NCBI RefSeq assembly: GCF_029227915.1 | Contig: NC_079876.1 | Span: 37,431,828 to 37,495,827 of the forward strand | DNA length: 64,000 nucleotides | Source: Hydractinia symbiolongicarpus | Lineage: Eukaryota; Cnidaria; Hydrozoa; Anthoathecata; Hydractiniidae | Direction: 5' to 3' | Shown here: in pieces, positions 30,001 to 45,608 of the stretch | How the letters are laid out: each line of letters begins with the position of its first letter | How positions within the stretch are numbered: position 1 is the stretch's first letter | Position numbers and translations under genes: made by a program | The notes under the pieces: model-generated | The model's input: the letters and a program-made list of their open reading frames with translations, nothing else | Told to the model about the DNA's origin: nothing | The model's database searches: none

Positions 30001-33000
30001 TTACACTGGGCGCTGTGGTAGCACTTCATTTAAAAATTTAGATAAATAAGTTATTCTTTACTGTGGGATCAATCCTATCCGTTATCGCGCGCTGAAGAAA
30101 TAGCGATAGTTTTAAAAACTACATTTCATTGACTTTCTAACGGTGTCAGTCCGTTTGAGTTGCAACGGTTGTGTCATATATTCGTACCGACATGTATTTA
30201 GTGATATTTATCTGATATTACTAAGTTGCATCGCTTTTAGCAGTGAAACGATTGACTGTGGGACTTAATTGAACTAACTTTGGACTGTGGCCTGATAAAT
30301 GTGATAAATGAGACAATTGGACTCCAAGAAATAACATTCTTCTTAATTTGACGTGATTGCCGGAACTCAGCGATTACACAGGGCGCTGTGGTAGCGCTTC
30401 ATTTAAGAATTTAGATAAATGAGTCATTCTTTACTGTGGGACCAATCCTAGCCGTTATCGGGCGCTGAAGAAATAGCGATAGTTTCAAAAACTACATTTC
30501 ATTGACTTTCTAACGGTAACAATCCACTTCAGTTACAACGTTTGCGTCACGTATTCGTACCAACATGTATTTAGCGATATTTCTCTCATATTACTAGGTT
30601 GCATCGCTTTTAACAGTGAAACGATTGGCTGTGGTGCTAAATTGAACTGATTTTGGACTGTGACCTTATAAATGTTATAAGTGAGACAAGTGGACTCCAA
30701 GAAATACCAATCTTCTTAATTTAAAATGATTGCCGAAACTCAGCGATTGCACTGGACGCTGTGGTAGCGCTTCAATTAAGAATTTAGATAAATAAGTCAT
30801 TCTTTACTGTGGGACCAATCTTAGCCGTTATCGCGCGCTGAAGAAATAGCGACAGTTTCAAAAACTACATTTCATTGTCTTTCTAACAGTATCAATCCGT
30901 TTGAAATACAACGGTTGAGTCACATATTCGTACCAACATGTATTTCGTGCTATTTGTCCGGTCTTACTAGGTTGTATAGCTTTTAACAGTTAAACAATTG
31001 ACTGTTGGACTTAATTGAACTGATTATGGACTGTGATCTTAAAAATGTCATAAGTGAGACAAGTGGACTCCTAGAAATAACATTTTTTTTAATTTGACAT
31101 GATTGCCGGAACTCAGCGATGACACTGGGCGCTGTGATAGCGCTTCATTTAAGAATTAAGCTACAAAAAGTCATTTTTTTACTGTGGGACCAATCCTAGC
31201 CGTTAGCGCGCGCTGAAAAAATAGCGACAGTTTCAAAAACTACATTTCAATAACTTTGTAACGGTGTCAGTCCGTTTGAGTTACAACGGTTGGGTCACAT
31301 ATTCGTACCAACATGTATTTAGCGAATTGTTTTTTTGATATTACTAGGTTGCATCGCTTTTAACAGTGAAACGATTGACTGTGGGACAAAATTGGACTGA
31401 TTTTGGACTGTGATCATATAAATGTTATAAGTGAGACAAGTTGACTCCAAGAAATAACATTCTTCTTAACTTGACATGATTACCGGAACTCAGCGATTAC
31501 ACTGGGCGCTGTGGTAGCACTTCATTTAAAAATTTAGATAAATAAGTCATTCTTTACTGTGGGATCAATCCTATCCGTTATCGCGCGCTGAAGAAATAGT
31601 GATAGTTTCAAAAACTACATTTCATTGACTTTCTAACGGTGTCAGTCCGTTTGAGTTGCAACGGTTGTGTCACATATTCGTACCGACAAGTAATTAGTGA
31701 TATTTATCTGATATTACTAAGTTGCATCGCTTTTAGCAGTGAAACGATTGACTGTGGGACTTAATTGAACTAACTTTGGACTGTGGCCTGATAAATGTGA
31801 TAAATGAGACAATTGGACTCCAAGAAATAACATTCTTCCTAATTTGACGTGATTGCCGGAACTCAGCGATTACACAGGGCGTTGTGGTAGCGCTTCATTT
31901 AAGAATTTAGATAAATGAGTCATTCTTTACTGCGGGACCAATCCTAGCCGATAGTGCGCGCTGAAGAAATAGCGACAGTTTCAAAAACTACATTTCAATG
32001 ACTTTCTAACGGTGTCAGTCCGTTTGAGTTACAACGGTTGAGTCACATATTCGTACCAACATGTATTTAGCCAATTGTTTTTTTGATATTTCTAGGTTGC
32101 ATCGCTTTTAACAGTAAAACGATTGACTGTGGGACAAAATTGGACTGATTTTGGACTGTGATCATATAAATGTTATAAGTGAGACAAGTTGACTCCAAGA
32201 AATAACATTCTTCTTAATTTGACATGATTACCGGAACTCAGCGATTACACTGGGCGCTGTGGTAGCACTTCATTTAAAAATTTAGATAAATAAGTTATTC
32301 TTTACTGTGGGATCAATCCTATCCGTTATCGCGCGCTGAAGAAATAGCGATAGTTTCAAAAACTACATTTCATTGACTTTCTAACGGTGTCAGTCCGTTT
32401 GAGTTGCAACGGTTGTGTCATATATTCGTACCGACATGTATTTAGTGATATTTATCTGATATTACTAAGTTGCATCGCTTTTAGCAGTGAAACGATTGAC
32501 TGTGGGACTTAATTGAACTAACTTTGGACTGTGGCCTGATAAATGTGATAAATGAGACAATTGGACTCCAAGAAATAACATTCTTCTTAATTTGACGTGA
32601 TTGCCGGAACTCAGCGATTACACAGGGCGCTGTGGTAGCGGTTCATTTAAGAATTTAGATAAATGAGTCATTCTCTACTGTGGGACCAATCCTAGCCCTT
32701 ATCGCGCGCTGAAGAAATAGCGACAGTTTCAAATACTACATTTCACTGACTTTCTAACGGTGTCAGTCCGTTTGAGTTGCAACGGTTGTGTCACATATTC
32801 GTACCGACATGTATTTAGCGATGTTTATCTGATATTACTAAGTTGCATCGCTTTTAGCAGTGAAACGATTGAATGTTGGACTTAATTGAACTAACTTTGG
32901 ACTGTGACCTGATAAATGTGATAAATGAGACAATTGGACTCCAAGAAGTAACATTCTTCTTAATTTGACGTGATTGCCGGAACTCAGCGATTACACAGGG

Positions 33001-36000
33001 CGCTGTGGTAGCGCTTCATTTAAGAATTTAGATAAATGAGTCATTCTCTACTGTGGGACCAATCCTAGCCCTTATCGCGCGCTGAAGAAATAGCGACAGT
33101 TTCAAATACTACATTTCACTGACTTTCTAACGGTGTCAGTCCGTTTGAGTTGCAACGGTTGTGTCACATATTCGTACCGACATGTATTTAGCGATGTTTA
33201 TCTGATATTACTAAGTTGCATCGCTTTTAGCAGTGAAACGATTGAATGTTGGGCTTAATTGAACTAACTTTGGACTGTGACCTGATAAATGTGATAAATG
33301 AGACAATTGGACTCCAAGAAATAACATTCTTCTTAATTTGACGTGATTGCCGGAACTCAGCGATTACACTGGGCGCTGTGGTAGCGCTTCATTTAAGAAT
33401 TTAGATAAATGAGTCATTCTTTACTGTGGGACCAATCCTAGCCGTTATCGGGCGCTGAAGAAATAGCAATAGTTTCAAAAACTACATTTCATTGACTTTC
33501 TAACGGTAACAATCCACTTCAGTTACAACGTTTGCGTCACGTATTCGTGCCAACATGTATTTAGCGATATTTTTCTCATATTACTAGGTTGCATCGCTTT
33601 TAACAGTGAAACGATTGACTGTGGTGTTAAATTGAACTGATTTTGGACTGTTACCTTATAAATGTTATAAGTGAGACAAGTGGACTCCAAGAAATACCAA
33701 TCTTCTTAATTTGAAATGATTGCCGAAACTCAGCGATTGCACTGGACGCTGTGGTAGCGCTTCAATTAAGAATTTAGGTAAATAAGTCATTCTTTACTTT
33801 GGGATCAATCCTCTCCGTTGTCGCGCGCTGAAGAAATAACGATAGTTTCAAAAACTACATTTCATTGGCTTTCTAACAGTGTCAGTCCGTTTGAGTTGCA
33901 ACGGTTGTGTCACATATTCGTACCGACATGTATTTAGCAATACTTATCTGATATTACTAAGTTGCATCGCTTTTAGCAGTGAAACGATTGAATGTGGGAC
34001 TTAATTGAACTAACTTTGGACTGTGACCTGATAAATGTGATAAATGAGACAATTGGACTCCAAGAAATAACATTCTTCTTAATTTGACATGATTGCCGAA
34101 ACTCAACAATTACACTGGGCGCTGTGGTAGCGCTTCATTTAAGAATTAAGCTAAAAAAAGTCATTTTTTTACTGTGGGACCAATCCTAACCATTAGCGCG
34201 CTTAAGAAATAGAGACAGTTTCAAATACTACATTTCACTGACTTTCTAACGGTGTCAGTCCGTTTGAGTTTCAACGGTTGGGTCACATATTCGTACCAAC
34301 ATGTATTTAGCGATATTTTTCGCATATTACTAGGTTGCATCGCTTTTAACAGTGAAACGATTGACTGTGGGACAAAATTGGACTGATTTTGGACTGTGAT
34401 CATATAAATGTTATAAGTGAGACAAGTTGACTCCAAGAAATAACATTCTTCTTAATTTTACATGATTACCGGAACTCAGCGATTACACTGGGCGCTGTGG
34501 TGGCGCTTCATTTAAGAATTTAGATAAAAAAGTCATTCTTTACTGTGGGATCAATCCTGTCCGTTATCGCGCGCTGAAGAAATAGCGATAGTTTCAAAAA
34601 CTACATTTCATTGACTTTGTAACGGTGTCAGTCCGTTTGAGTTGCAACGGTTGTGTCACATATTCGTACCGACATGTATTTAGCAATATTTATCTGATAT
34701 TACTAAGTTGCATCGCCTTTAGCAGTGAAACGATTGACTGTGGGACTTAATTGAACTAACTTTGGACTGTGACCTGATAAATGTGATAAATGAGACAATT
34801 GGACTCCAAGAAATAACATTCTTCCTAATTTGACATGATTGCCGAAACTCAACGATTACACTGGGCACTGTGGTAGCGCTTCATTTAAGAATTAAGCTAA
34901 AAAAGTCATTTTTTTACTGTGGGACCAATCCTAGCCATTAGCGCGCATAAGAAATAGAGACAGCTTCAAATACTACATTTCACTGACTTTCTAACGGTGT
35001 CAGTCCGTTTGAGTTTCAACGGTTGTGTCACAAATTCGTACCAACATGTATTTAGCGATATTTTTCGCATATTACTAGGTTGCATCGCTTTTAACAGTGA
35101 AACGATTGACTTTGGGACAAAATTGGACTGATTTTGGACTGTGATCATATAAATGTTATAAGTGAGACAAGTTGACTCCAAGAAATAACATTCTTCTTAA
35201 TTTTACATGATTACCGGAACTCAGCGATTACACTGGGCGCTGCGGTAGCGCTTCATTTAAAAATTTAGATAAATAAGTCATTCTTTACTGTGGGATCAAT
35301 CCTATCCGTTATCGCGCGCTGAAGAAATAGCGATAGTTTCAAAAACTACATTTCATTGACTTTGTAACGGTGTCAGTCCGTTTGAGTTGCAACGGTTGTG
35401 TCACATATTCGTACCGACATGTATTTAGCGATGTTTATCTGATATTACTAAGTTGCATCGCTTTTAGCAGTGAAACGATTGACTGTTGGACTTAATTGAA
35501 CTAACTTTGGACTGTGACCTGATAAATGTGATAAATGAGACAATTGGACTCCAAGAAATAACATTCTTCTTAATTTGACGTGATTGCCGGAACTCAGCGA
35601 TTACACTGGGCGCTGTGGTAGCGCTTCATTTAAGAATTTAGATAAATGAGTCATTCTTTACTGTGGGACCAATCCTAGCCGTTATCGGGCGCTGAAGAAA
35701 TAGCGATAGTTTCAAAAACTACATTTCATTGACTTTCTAACGGTAACAATCCACTTCAGTTACAACGTTTGCGTCACGTATTCGTGCCAACATGTATTTA
35801 GCGATATTTTTCTCATATTACTAGGTTGCATCGCTTTTAACAGTGAAACGATTGACTGTGGTGTTAAATTGAACTGATTTTGGACTGTGACCTTATAAAT
35901 GTTATAAGTGAGACAAGTGGAATCCAAGAAATAACAATCTTCTTAATTTGAAATGATTGCCGAAACTCAGCGATTGCACTGGACGCTGTGGTAGCGCTTC

Positions 36001-37874
36001 AATTAAGAATTTAGATAAATAAGTCATTCTTTTCTGTGGGACCAATCTTAGCCGTTATTGCGCGCTGAAGAAATAGCGACAGTTTCAAAAACTACATTTC
36101 ATTGTCTTTCTAACAGTATCAATCCGTTTGAAATACAACGGTTGAGTCACATATTCGTACCAACATGTATTTCGTGCTATTTGTCCGGTCTTACTAGGTT
36201 GTATAGCTTTTAACAGTTAAACAATTGACTGTTGGACAAAATTGGACTGATTTTGGACTGTGATCATATAAATGTTATAAGTGAGACAAGTTGACTCCAA
36301 GAAATAACATTCTTCTTAATTTGACATGATTACCGGAACTCAGCGATTACACTGGGCGCTGCGGTAGCGCTTCATTTAAAAATTTAGATAAATAAGTCAT
36401 TCTTTACTGTGGGATCAATCCTATCCGTTATCGCGCGCTGAAGAAATAGCGATAGTTTCAACAACTACATTTCATTGACTTTGTAACGGTGTCAGTCCGT
36501 TTGAGTTGCAACGGTTGTGTCACATATCCGTACCAACATGTATTTAGCGATGTTTATCTGATATTACTAAGTTGCATCGCTTTTAGCAGTGAAACGATTG
36601 ACTGTGGGACTTAATTGAACTAACTTTGGACTGTGACCTGATAAATGTGATAAATGAGACAATTGGACTCCAAGAAATAACATTCTTCTTAGTTTGACGT
36701 GATTGCCGGAACTCAGCGATTACACTGGGCGCTGTGGTAGCGCTTTATTTAAGAATTTAGATAAATGAGTCATTTTTTACTGTGGGACCAATCCTAGCCG
36801 TTATCGGGCGCTGAAGAAATAGCGATAGTTTCAAAAAGTACATTTCATTGACTTTCTAACGGTAACAATCCACTTCAGTTACAACGTTTGGGTCACGTAT
36901 TCGTACCAACATGTATTTAGCGATATTTTTCTCATATTACTAGGTTGCATCGCTTTTAACAGTGAAACGATTGACTGTGGTGCTAAATTGAACTGACTTT
37001 GGACTGTGACCTTATAAATGTTATAAGTGAGACAAGTGGACTCCAAGAAATAACAATCTTCTTAATTTGAAATGATTGCCGAAACTCAGCGATTGCACTG
37101 AACGTTGTGGTAGCGCTTCAATTAAGAATTTAGATAAATAAGTCATTCTTTACTGTGGGATCAATCCTATCCGTTGTCGCGCGCTGAAGAAATAACGATA
37201 GTTTTAAAAACTACATTTCATTGACTTTCTAACGGTGTCAGTCCGTTTGAGTTGCAACGGTTGTGTCACATATTCGTACCGACATATATTTAGCAATACT
37301 TATCTGATATTACTAAGTTGCATCGCTTTTAGCAGTGAAACGATTGAATGTGGGACTTAATTGAACTAACTTTGGACTGTGACCTGATAAATGTGATAAA
37401 TGACACAATTGGACTCCAAGAAATAACATTCTTCTTAATTTGACATGATTGCCGAAACTCAACAATTACACTGGGCGCTGTGGTAGCGCTTCATTTAAGA
37501 ATTAAGCTAAAAAAAGTCATTTTTTTACTGTGGGACCAATCCTAGCCATTAGCGCGCTTAAGAAATAGAGACAGTTTCAAATACTACATTTCACTGACTT
37601 TCTAACTGTGTCAGTCCGTTTGAGTTTCAACGGTTGGGTCACATATTCGTACCAACATGTATTTAGCGATATTTTTCGCATATTACTAGGTTGCATCGCT
37701 TTTAACAGTGAAACGATTGACTGTGGGACAAAATTGGACTGATTTTGGACTGTGATCATATAAATGTTATAAGTGAGACAAGTTGACTCCAAGAAATAAC
37801 ATTCTTCTTAATTTTACATGATTACCGGAACTCAGCGATTACACTGGGCGCTGTGGTGGCGCTTCATTTAAAAA

Positions 37875-39785
37875 TTTAGATAAATAAGTCATTCTTTACT
37901 GTGGGATCAATCCTATCCGTTATCGCGCGCTGAAGAAATAGCGATAGTTTCAAAAACTACATTTCATTGACTTTATGACGGTGTCAGTCCGTTTGAGTTG
38001 CAACGGTTGGGTCACATATTCGTACCAACATGCATTTAACGATATTTCTCTCATATTGCTAGGTTGCATCGCTTTTAACAGTGAAACGATTGACTGTGGG
38101 ACAAAATTGGACTGATTTTGGACTGTGACCTTATAAATGTTATAAGTGAGACAAGTGGACTCCAAGAAATAGCAATCTTCTTAATTTAAAATGATTGCCG
38201 AAACTCAGCGATTGCACTGGACGTTGTGGTAGCGCTTCAATTAAGAAATTAGATAAATAAGTCATTCTTTACTGTGGGACCAATCTTAGCCGTTATCGCG
38301 CGCTGAAGAAATAGCGACAGTTTCAAAAACTACATTTCATTGTCTTTCTAACAGTATCAATCCGTTTGAAATACAACGGTTGAGTCACATATTCGTACCA
38401 ACATGTATTTCGTGCTATTTGTCCGGTCTTACTAGGTTGTATGGCTTTTAACAGTTAAACAGTTGACTGTTGCACTTAATTGAACTGATTATGGACTGTG
38501 ATCTTAAAAAAGTTATAAGTGAGACAAGTGGACTCCTAGAAATAACATTCTTTTTAATTTGACATGATTGCCGGAACTCAGCGATGACACTGGGCGCTGT
38601 GGTACCGCTTCATTTAAAAATTAAGCTACAAAAAGTCATTTTTTTACTGTGGGACCAATCCTAGCCGTTATCGGGCGCTGAAGAAATAGCAATAGTTTCA
38701 AAAACTACATTTCATTGACTTTCTAACGGTAACAATCCACTTCAGTTACAACGTTTGGGTCACGTATTCGTACCAACATGTATTTAGCGATATTTTTCTC
38801 ATATTACTAGGTTGCATCGCTTTTAACAGTGAAACGATTGACTGTGGTGCTAAATTGAACTGACTTTGGACTGTGACCTTATAAATGTTATAAGTGAGAC
38901 AAGTGGACTCCAAGAAATAACAATCTTCTTAATTTGAAATGATTGCCGAAACTCAGCGATTGCACTGAACGTTGTGGTAGCGCTTCAATTAAGAATTTAG
39001 ATAAATAAGTCATTCTTTACTGTGGGATCAATCCTATCCGTTATCGCGCGCTGAAGAAATAGCGATAGTTTCAAAAACTACATTTCATTGACTTTATGAC
39101 GGTGTCAGTCCGTTTGAGTTGCAACGGTTGGGTCACATATTCGTACCAACATGTATTTAACGATATTTCTCTCATATTGCTAGGTTGCATCGCTTTTAAC
39201 AGTGAAACGATTGACTGTGGGACAAAATTTGACTGATTTTGGACTGTGACCTTATAAATGTTATAAGTGAGACAAGTGGACTCCAAGAAATAGCAATCTT
39301 TTTAATTTAAAATGATTGCCGAAACTCAGCGATTGCACTGGACGTTGTGGTAGCGCTTCAATTAAGAATTTAGATAAATAAGTCATTCTTTACTGTGGGA
39401 CCAATCTTAGCCGTTATCGCGCGCTGAAGAAATAGCGACAGTTTCAAAAACTACATTTCATTGTCTTTCTAACAGTATCAATCCGTTTGAAATACAACGG
39501 TTGAGTCACATATTCGTACCAACATGTATTTCGTGCTATTTGTCCGGTCTTACTAGGTTGTATGGCTTTTAACAGTTAAACAGTTGACTGTTGCACTTAA
39601 TTGAACTGATTATGGACTGTGATCTTAAAAATGTTATAAGTGAGACAAGTGGACTCCTAGAAATAACATTCTTTTTAATTTGACATGATTGCCGGAACTC
39701 AGCGATGACACTGGGCGCTGTGGTACCGCTTCATTTAAAAATTAAGCTACAAAAAGTCATTTTTTTACTGTGGGACCAATCCTAG
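37875..39785. repeat. 3-monomer duplication, period 1,121 bp
   Basis: Seen: positions about 37875-38655 match about 38996-39776. Rare variants such as ctttatgacggtg and cgatatttctctcatattgc occur once in each copy. Inferred: a recent local duplication of three monomers. Confidence 0.75.
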
Positions 39786-42606
39786 CCGATAGCGCGCGCT
39801 GAAGAAAGAGCGACAGTTTCAAAAACTACATTTCAATTACTTTCTAACAGTATCAATCCGTTGGAAATACAACGGTTGAGTCACATATTCGTACCAACAT
39901 GTATTTCGTGCTATTTGTCCGGTCTTACTAGGTTGTATGGCTTTTAACAGTTAAACAATTGACTGTTGGACTTAATTGAACTGATTATGGACTGTGATCT
40001 TAAAAATGTTATAAGTGAGACAAGTGGACTCCTAGAAATAACATTCTTTTTAATTTGACATGGTTGCCGGAACTCAGCGATGACACTGGGCGCTGTGGTA
40101 GCGCTTCATTTAAGAATTAAGATACAAAAAGTCATTTTCTTACTGTGGGACCAATCCTAGCCGTTAGCGCGCGCTGAAAAAATAGCGACAGTTTCAAAAA
40201 CTACATTTCAATAACTTTCTGACGGTGTCAGTCCGTTTGAGTTACAACGGTTGGGTCACATATTCGTACCAACATGTATTTAGCGAATTGTTTTTTTGAT
40301 ATTACTAGGTTGCATCGCTTTTAACAGTGAAACGATTGAATGTGGGACAAAATTGGACTGATTTTGGACTGTGATCATATAAATGTTATAAGTGAGACAA
40401 GTTGACTCCAAGAAATAACATTCTTCTTAATTTGACATGATTACCGGAACTCAGCGATTACACTGGGCGCTGTGGTAGCACTTCATTTAAAAATTTAGAT
40501 AAATAAGTCGTTCTTTACTGTGGGATCAATCCTATCCGTTATCCCGCGCTGAAGAAATAGCGATATTGACTTTGTAACGGTGTCAGTCCGTTTGAGTTGC
40601 AACGGTTGTGTCACATATTCGTACCGACATGTATTTAGCGATATTTATGTGATATTACTAAGTTGCATCGCTTTTAGCAGTGAAACGATTGACTGTGGGA
40701 CTTAATTGACCTAACTTTGGACTTTGACCAGATAAATGTGATAAATGAGACAATTGGACTCCAAGAAATAACATTCTTCTTAATTTGACGTGATTGCCGG
40801 AACTCACCGATTACACTGGGCGCTGTGGTAGTGCTTCATTTAAGAATTTAGATAAATGAGTCATTCTTTACTGTGGGACCAATCCTAGCCCTTATCGCGC
40901 GCTAAAGAAATAGCTTCAGTTTCAAATACTACATTTCACTGACTTTCTAACGGAGTCAGTCCGTTTGAGTTTCAACGGTTGGGTCACATATGCGTACCAA
41001 CATGTATTTAGCGAATTGTTTTTTTGATATTACTAGGTTGCGTCGCTTTTAACAGTGAAACGATCGACTGTGGGACAAAATTGGACTGATTTTGGACTGT
41101 GATCATATAAATGTGATAAATGAGACAATTGGACTCTAAGAAATAACATTTTTCTTATTTTGACGGGATTGCCGGAACTAAGCGATTACACTGGGCGCTG
41201 TGGTAGCGCTTCATTTAAAAATTTAGATAAATAAGTCATTCTTTACTGTGGGACCAATCTTAGCCGTTATCGGGCGCTAAAGAAATAGCGACAGTTTCAA
41301 AAACTACATTTCATTGACTTTCTAACGGTATCAATGCACTTCAGTTACAACGTTTGCGTCACATATTCGTACCAACATGTATTTAGCGATATTTTTCTCA
41401 TATTACTAGGTTGCAGCTTTTAACAGTGAAACGATTGACTGTGGTACCAAATTGAACTGATTTTGGAATGTGACCTTATAAATGTTATAAGTGAGACATG
41501 TTGACTCCAAGAAATAACATTCTTCTTAATTTGACATGATTGCCGAAACTCAACGATTACACTGGGCGCTGTGGTAGCGCTTCATTTAAAAATTAAGCTA
41601 AAGAAAGTCATTTTTTTACTATGGGATCAATCCTAGCCGTTAGCGCGCCTAAGAAATAGAGACAGTTTCAAATACTACATTTCACTGTCTTTCTAACGGT
41701 GTCAGTCCGTTTGAGTTTCAACGGTTGGGTCACATATTCGTACCACCATGTATTTAGCGATATTTTTCTCATATTACTAGGTTGCATCGCTTTTAACAGT
41801 GAAACGATTGACTGTGGGACAAAATTGGACTGATTTTGGACTGTGATCATATAAATGTTATAAGTGAGACAAGTTGACTCCAAGAAATACCATTCTTCTT
41901 AATTTGACATGATTGCCGAAACTCAACGATTACACTGGGCGCTGTGGTAGCGCTTCATTTAAGAATTAAGCTAAAAAAAGTCATTTTTTTACTATGGGAC
42001 CAATCCTAGCCGTTAGCGCGTTTAAGAAATAGAGACAGTTTCAAATACTACATTTCACTGTCTTTCTAAGGGTGTCAGTCCGTTTGAGTTTCAACGGTTG
42101 GGTCACATATTCGTACCAACATGTATTGAGCGATATTTTTCTCATATTACTAGGTTGCATCGCTTTTAACAGTGAAACGATTGACTGTGGGACAAAATTG
42201 GACTGATTTTGGACTGTGATCATTTAAATGTTATAAGTGAGACAGGTTTACTCCAAGAAATACCATTCTTCTTAATTTGACATGATTACCGGAACTCAGG
42301 GATTACACTGGGCGCTGTGGTAGCGCTTCATTTAAAAATTTAGATAAATAAGTCATTCTTTACTGTGGGATCAATCCTTAACGTTATCGCGTGCTGAAGA
42401 AATAGCGATAGTTTCGAAAACTACATTTCATTGACTTTGTAACGGTGTCAGTCCGTTTGAGTTTCAACGGTTGGGTCACATATTTGTACCAACCTGTACT
42501 TAGCGATATTTTTCTCATATTACTAGGTTGCATCGCTTTTAACAGTGAAACGATTGACTGTGGGACAAAATTGGACTGATTTTGGACTGTGATCATATAA
42601 ATGTGA

Positions 42607-45600
42607 TAAGTGAGACAAGTTGACTCAAAAGAAATAACATTCTTCTTAATTTGAAATTATTGCCGAAACTCAACGATTACGCTGGGCTCTGTGGTAGCGC
42701 TTCATTTAAGAATTAAGCTAAGAAAAGTCATTTTTTCACTATGGGACCAATCCTAACCGTTAGCGCGCTTAAGAAATAGAGACAGTTTCAAATACTACAT
42801 TTCACTGTCTTTCTAACGGTGTCAGTCCGTTTGAGTTTCAACGGTTGGGTCACATATTCGTACCAACATGTATTTAGCGATAATTTTCTCATATTACTAG
42901 GTTGCATCGATTTTAAAAGTGAAACGATTGACTGTGGGACAAAATTGGACTGATTTTGGACTGTGATCATATAAATGTTATAAGTGAGACAATTTGACTC
43001 CAAGAAATACCATTCTTCTTAATTTGACATGATTACCGGAACTCAGCGATTACACTGGGCGCTGTAGTAGCGCTTCATTTAAAAATTTAGATAAATAAGT
43101 CATTCTTTACTGTGGGATAAATCCTATCCGTTATCGCGCGCTGAAGAAATAGCGATAGTTTCAAAAACTACATTTCATTGACTTTGTAACGGTGTCACTC
43201 TGTTTGAGTTGCAACGGTTGTGTCACATAGTCGTACCGACATGTAATTAGCGATATTTATCTGATATTACTAAGTTGCATCGCTTTTAGCAGTGAAACGA
43301 TTGACTGTGGGTCTTAATTGAACTAACTTTGGACTGTGACCTGATAAATGTGATAAATGAGACAATTGGACTCCAAGAAATAAGATTCTTCTTAATTTGA
43401 CGTGATTGCCGGAACTCGGCGATTACACTGGGCGCTGTGGTAGCGCTTCATTTAAGATCTTAGATAAATGAGTCATTCTTTACTGTGGGACCAATCCTAA
43501 CCCTTATGGCGCACTGAAGAAATAGTGACAGTCTCAAATACTACATTTCACTGACTTTCTAACGGTGTCAGTCCGTTTGAGTTTCAACGGTTGGGTCACA
43601 TATTCGTACCAACATGTATTTCGCGATATTTTTTTCATATTACTAGGTTGCATCGCTTTTAACAGTGAAAGGATTGACTGTGGGACAAAATTGGACTGAT
43701 TTTGGACTGTGATCATATAAATGTTATAAGTGAGACAAGTTGACTCCAAGAAATAACATTCTTCTTAATTTGACATGATTACCGGAACTCAGCGAATACA
43801 CTGGACGTTGTGGTTGCGCTTCATTTAAAAATTTATATAAATAAGTCTTTTTTTACTGTGGGACCAATCTTAGCCGTTATCGCGCGCTGAAGAAATAGCG
43901 ACAGTTTCAAAAACTACATTTCATTGTGTTTCTAACAGTATCAATCCGCTTGAATTACAACGGTTGAGTCACATATTCGTACCAACATGTATTTCGTGCT
44001 ATCTTACAAGGTTGTATGGCTTACTAGGTTGTATGGCTTTTAACAGTTAAACAATTGACTGTTAGACATAATTGAACTGATTATGGACTGTGATCTTAAA
44101 AATGTTATAAGTGAGACAAGTTGACTCAAAAGAAATAACATTCTTCTTAATTTGAAATTATTGCCGAAACTCAACGATTACGCTGGGCGCTGTGGTAGCG
44201 CTTCATTTAAGAATTAAGCTAAGAAAAGTCATTTTTTCACTATGGGACCAATCCTAACCGTTAGCGCGCTTAAGAAATAGAGACAGTTTCAAATACTACA
44301 TTTCACTGTCTTTCTAACGGTGTCAGTCCGTTTGAGTTTCAACGGTTGGGTCACATATTCGTACCAACATGTATTTAGCGATAATTTTCTCATATTACTA
44401 GGTTGCATCGATTTTAAAAGTGAAACGATTGACTGTGGGACAAAATTGGACTGATTTTGGACTGTGATCATATAAATGTTATAAGTGAGACAATTTGACT
44501 CCAAGAAATACCATTCTTCTTAATTTGACATGATTACCGGAACTCAGCGATTACACTGGGCGCTGTAGTAGCGCTTCATTTAAAAATTTAGATAAATAAG
44601 TCATTCTTTACTGTGGGATAAATCCTATCCGTTATCGCGCGCTGAAGAAATAGCGATAGTTTCAAAAACTACATTTCATTGACTTTGTAACGGTGTCACT
44701 CTGTTTGAGTTGCAACGGTTGTGTCACATAGTCGTACCGACATGTAATTAGCGATATTTATCTGATATTACTAAGTTGCATCGCTTTTAGCAGTGAAACG
44801 ATTGACTGTGGGTCTTAATTGAACTAACTTTGGACTGTGACCTGATAAATGTGATAAATGAGACAATTGGACTCCAAGAAATAAGATTCTTCTTAATTTG
44901 ACGTGATTGCCGGAACTCGGCGATTACACTGGGCGCTGTGGTAGCGCTTCATTTAAGATCTTAGATAAATGAGTCATTCTTTACTGTGGGACCAATCCTA
45001 ACCCTTATGGCGCACTGAAGAAATAGTGACAGTCTCAAATACTACATTTCACTGACTTTCTAACGGTGTCAGTCCGTTTGAGTTTCAACGGTTGGGTCAC
45101 ATATTCGTACCAACATGTATTTCGCGATATTTTTTTCATATTACTAGGTTGCATCGCTTTTAACAGTGAAAGGATTGACTGTGGGACAAAATTGGACTGA
45201 TTTTGGACTGTGATCATATAAATGTTATAAGTGAGACAAGTTGACTCCAAGAAATAACATTCTTCTTAATTTGACATGATTACCGGAACTCAGCGAATAC
45301 ACTGGACGTTGTGGTTGCGCTTCATTTAAAAATTTATATAAATAAGTCTTTTTTTACTGTGGGACCAATCTTAGCCGTTATCGCGCGCTGAAGAAATAGC
45401 GACAGTTTCAAAAACTACATTTCATTGTGTTTCTAACAGTATCAATCCGCTTGAATTACAACGGTTGAGTCACATATTCGTACCAACATGTATTTCGTGC
45501 TATCTTACAAGGTTGTATGGATTACTAGGTTGTATGGCTTTTAACAGTTAAACAATTGACTGTTAGACATAATTGAACTGATTATGGACTGTGATCTTAA

Positions 45601-45608
45601 AAATGTTA
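42607..45608. repeat. Near-identical 1,501-bp tandem duplication (4 monomers)
   Basis: Seen: 42607-44107 and 44108-45608 are almost base-for-base identical. I noticed only a few differences, such as ggcttact against ggattact near 44020 and 45521, and gggctctg against gggcgctg near 42685 and 44186. One monomer in each copy carries an extra 17-bp internal duplication (ttacaaggttgtatgg next to ttactaggttgtatgg). Inferred: the youngest duplication in this part of the array. It lies about 0.8 kb from the Polinton junction. Confidence 0.88.
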
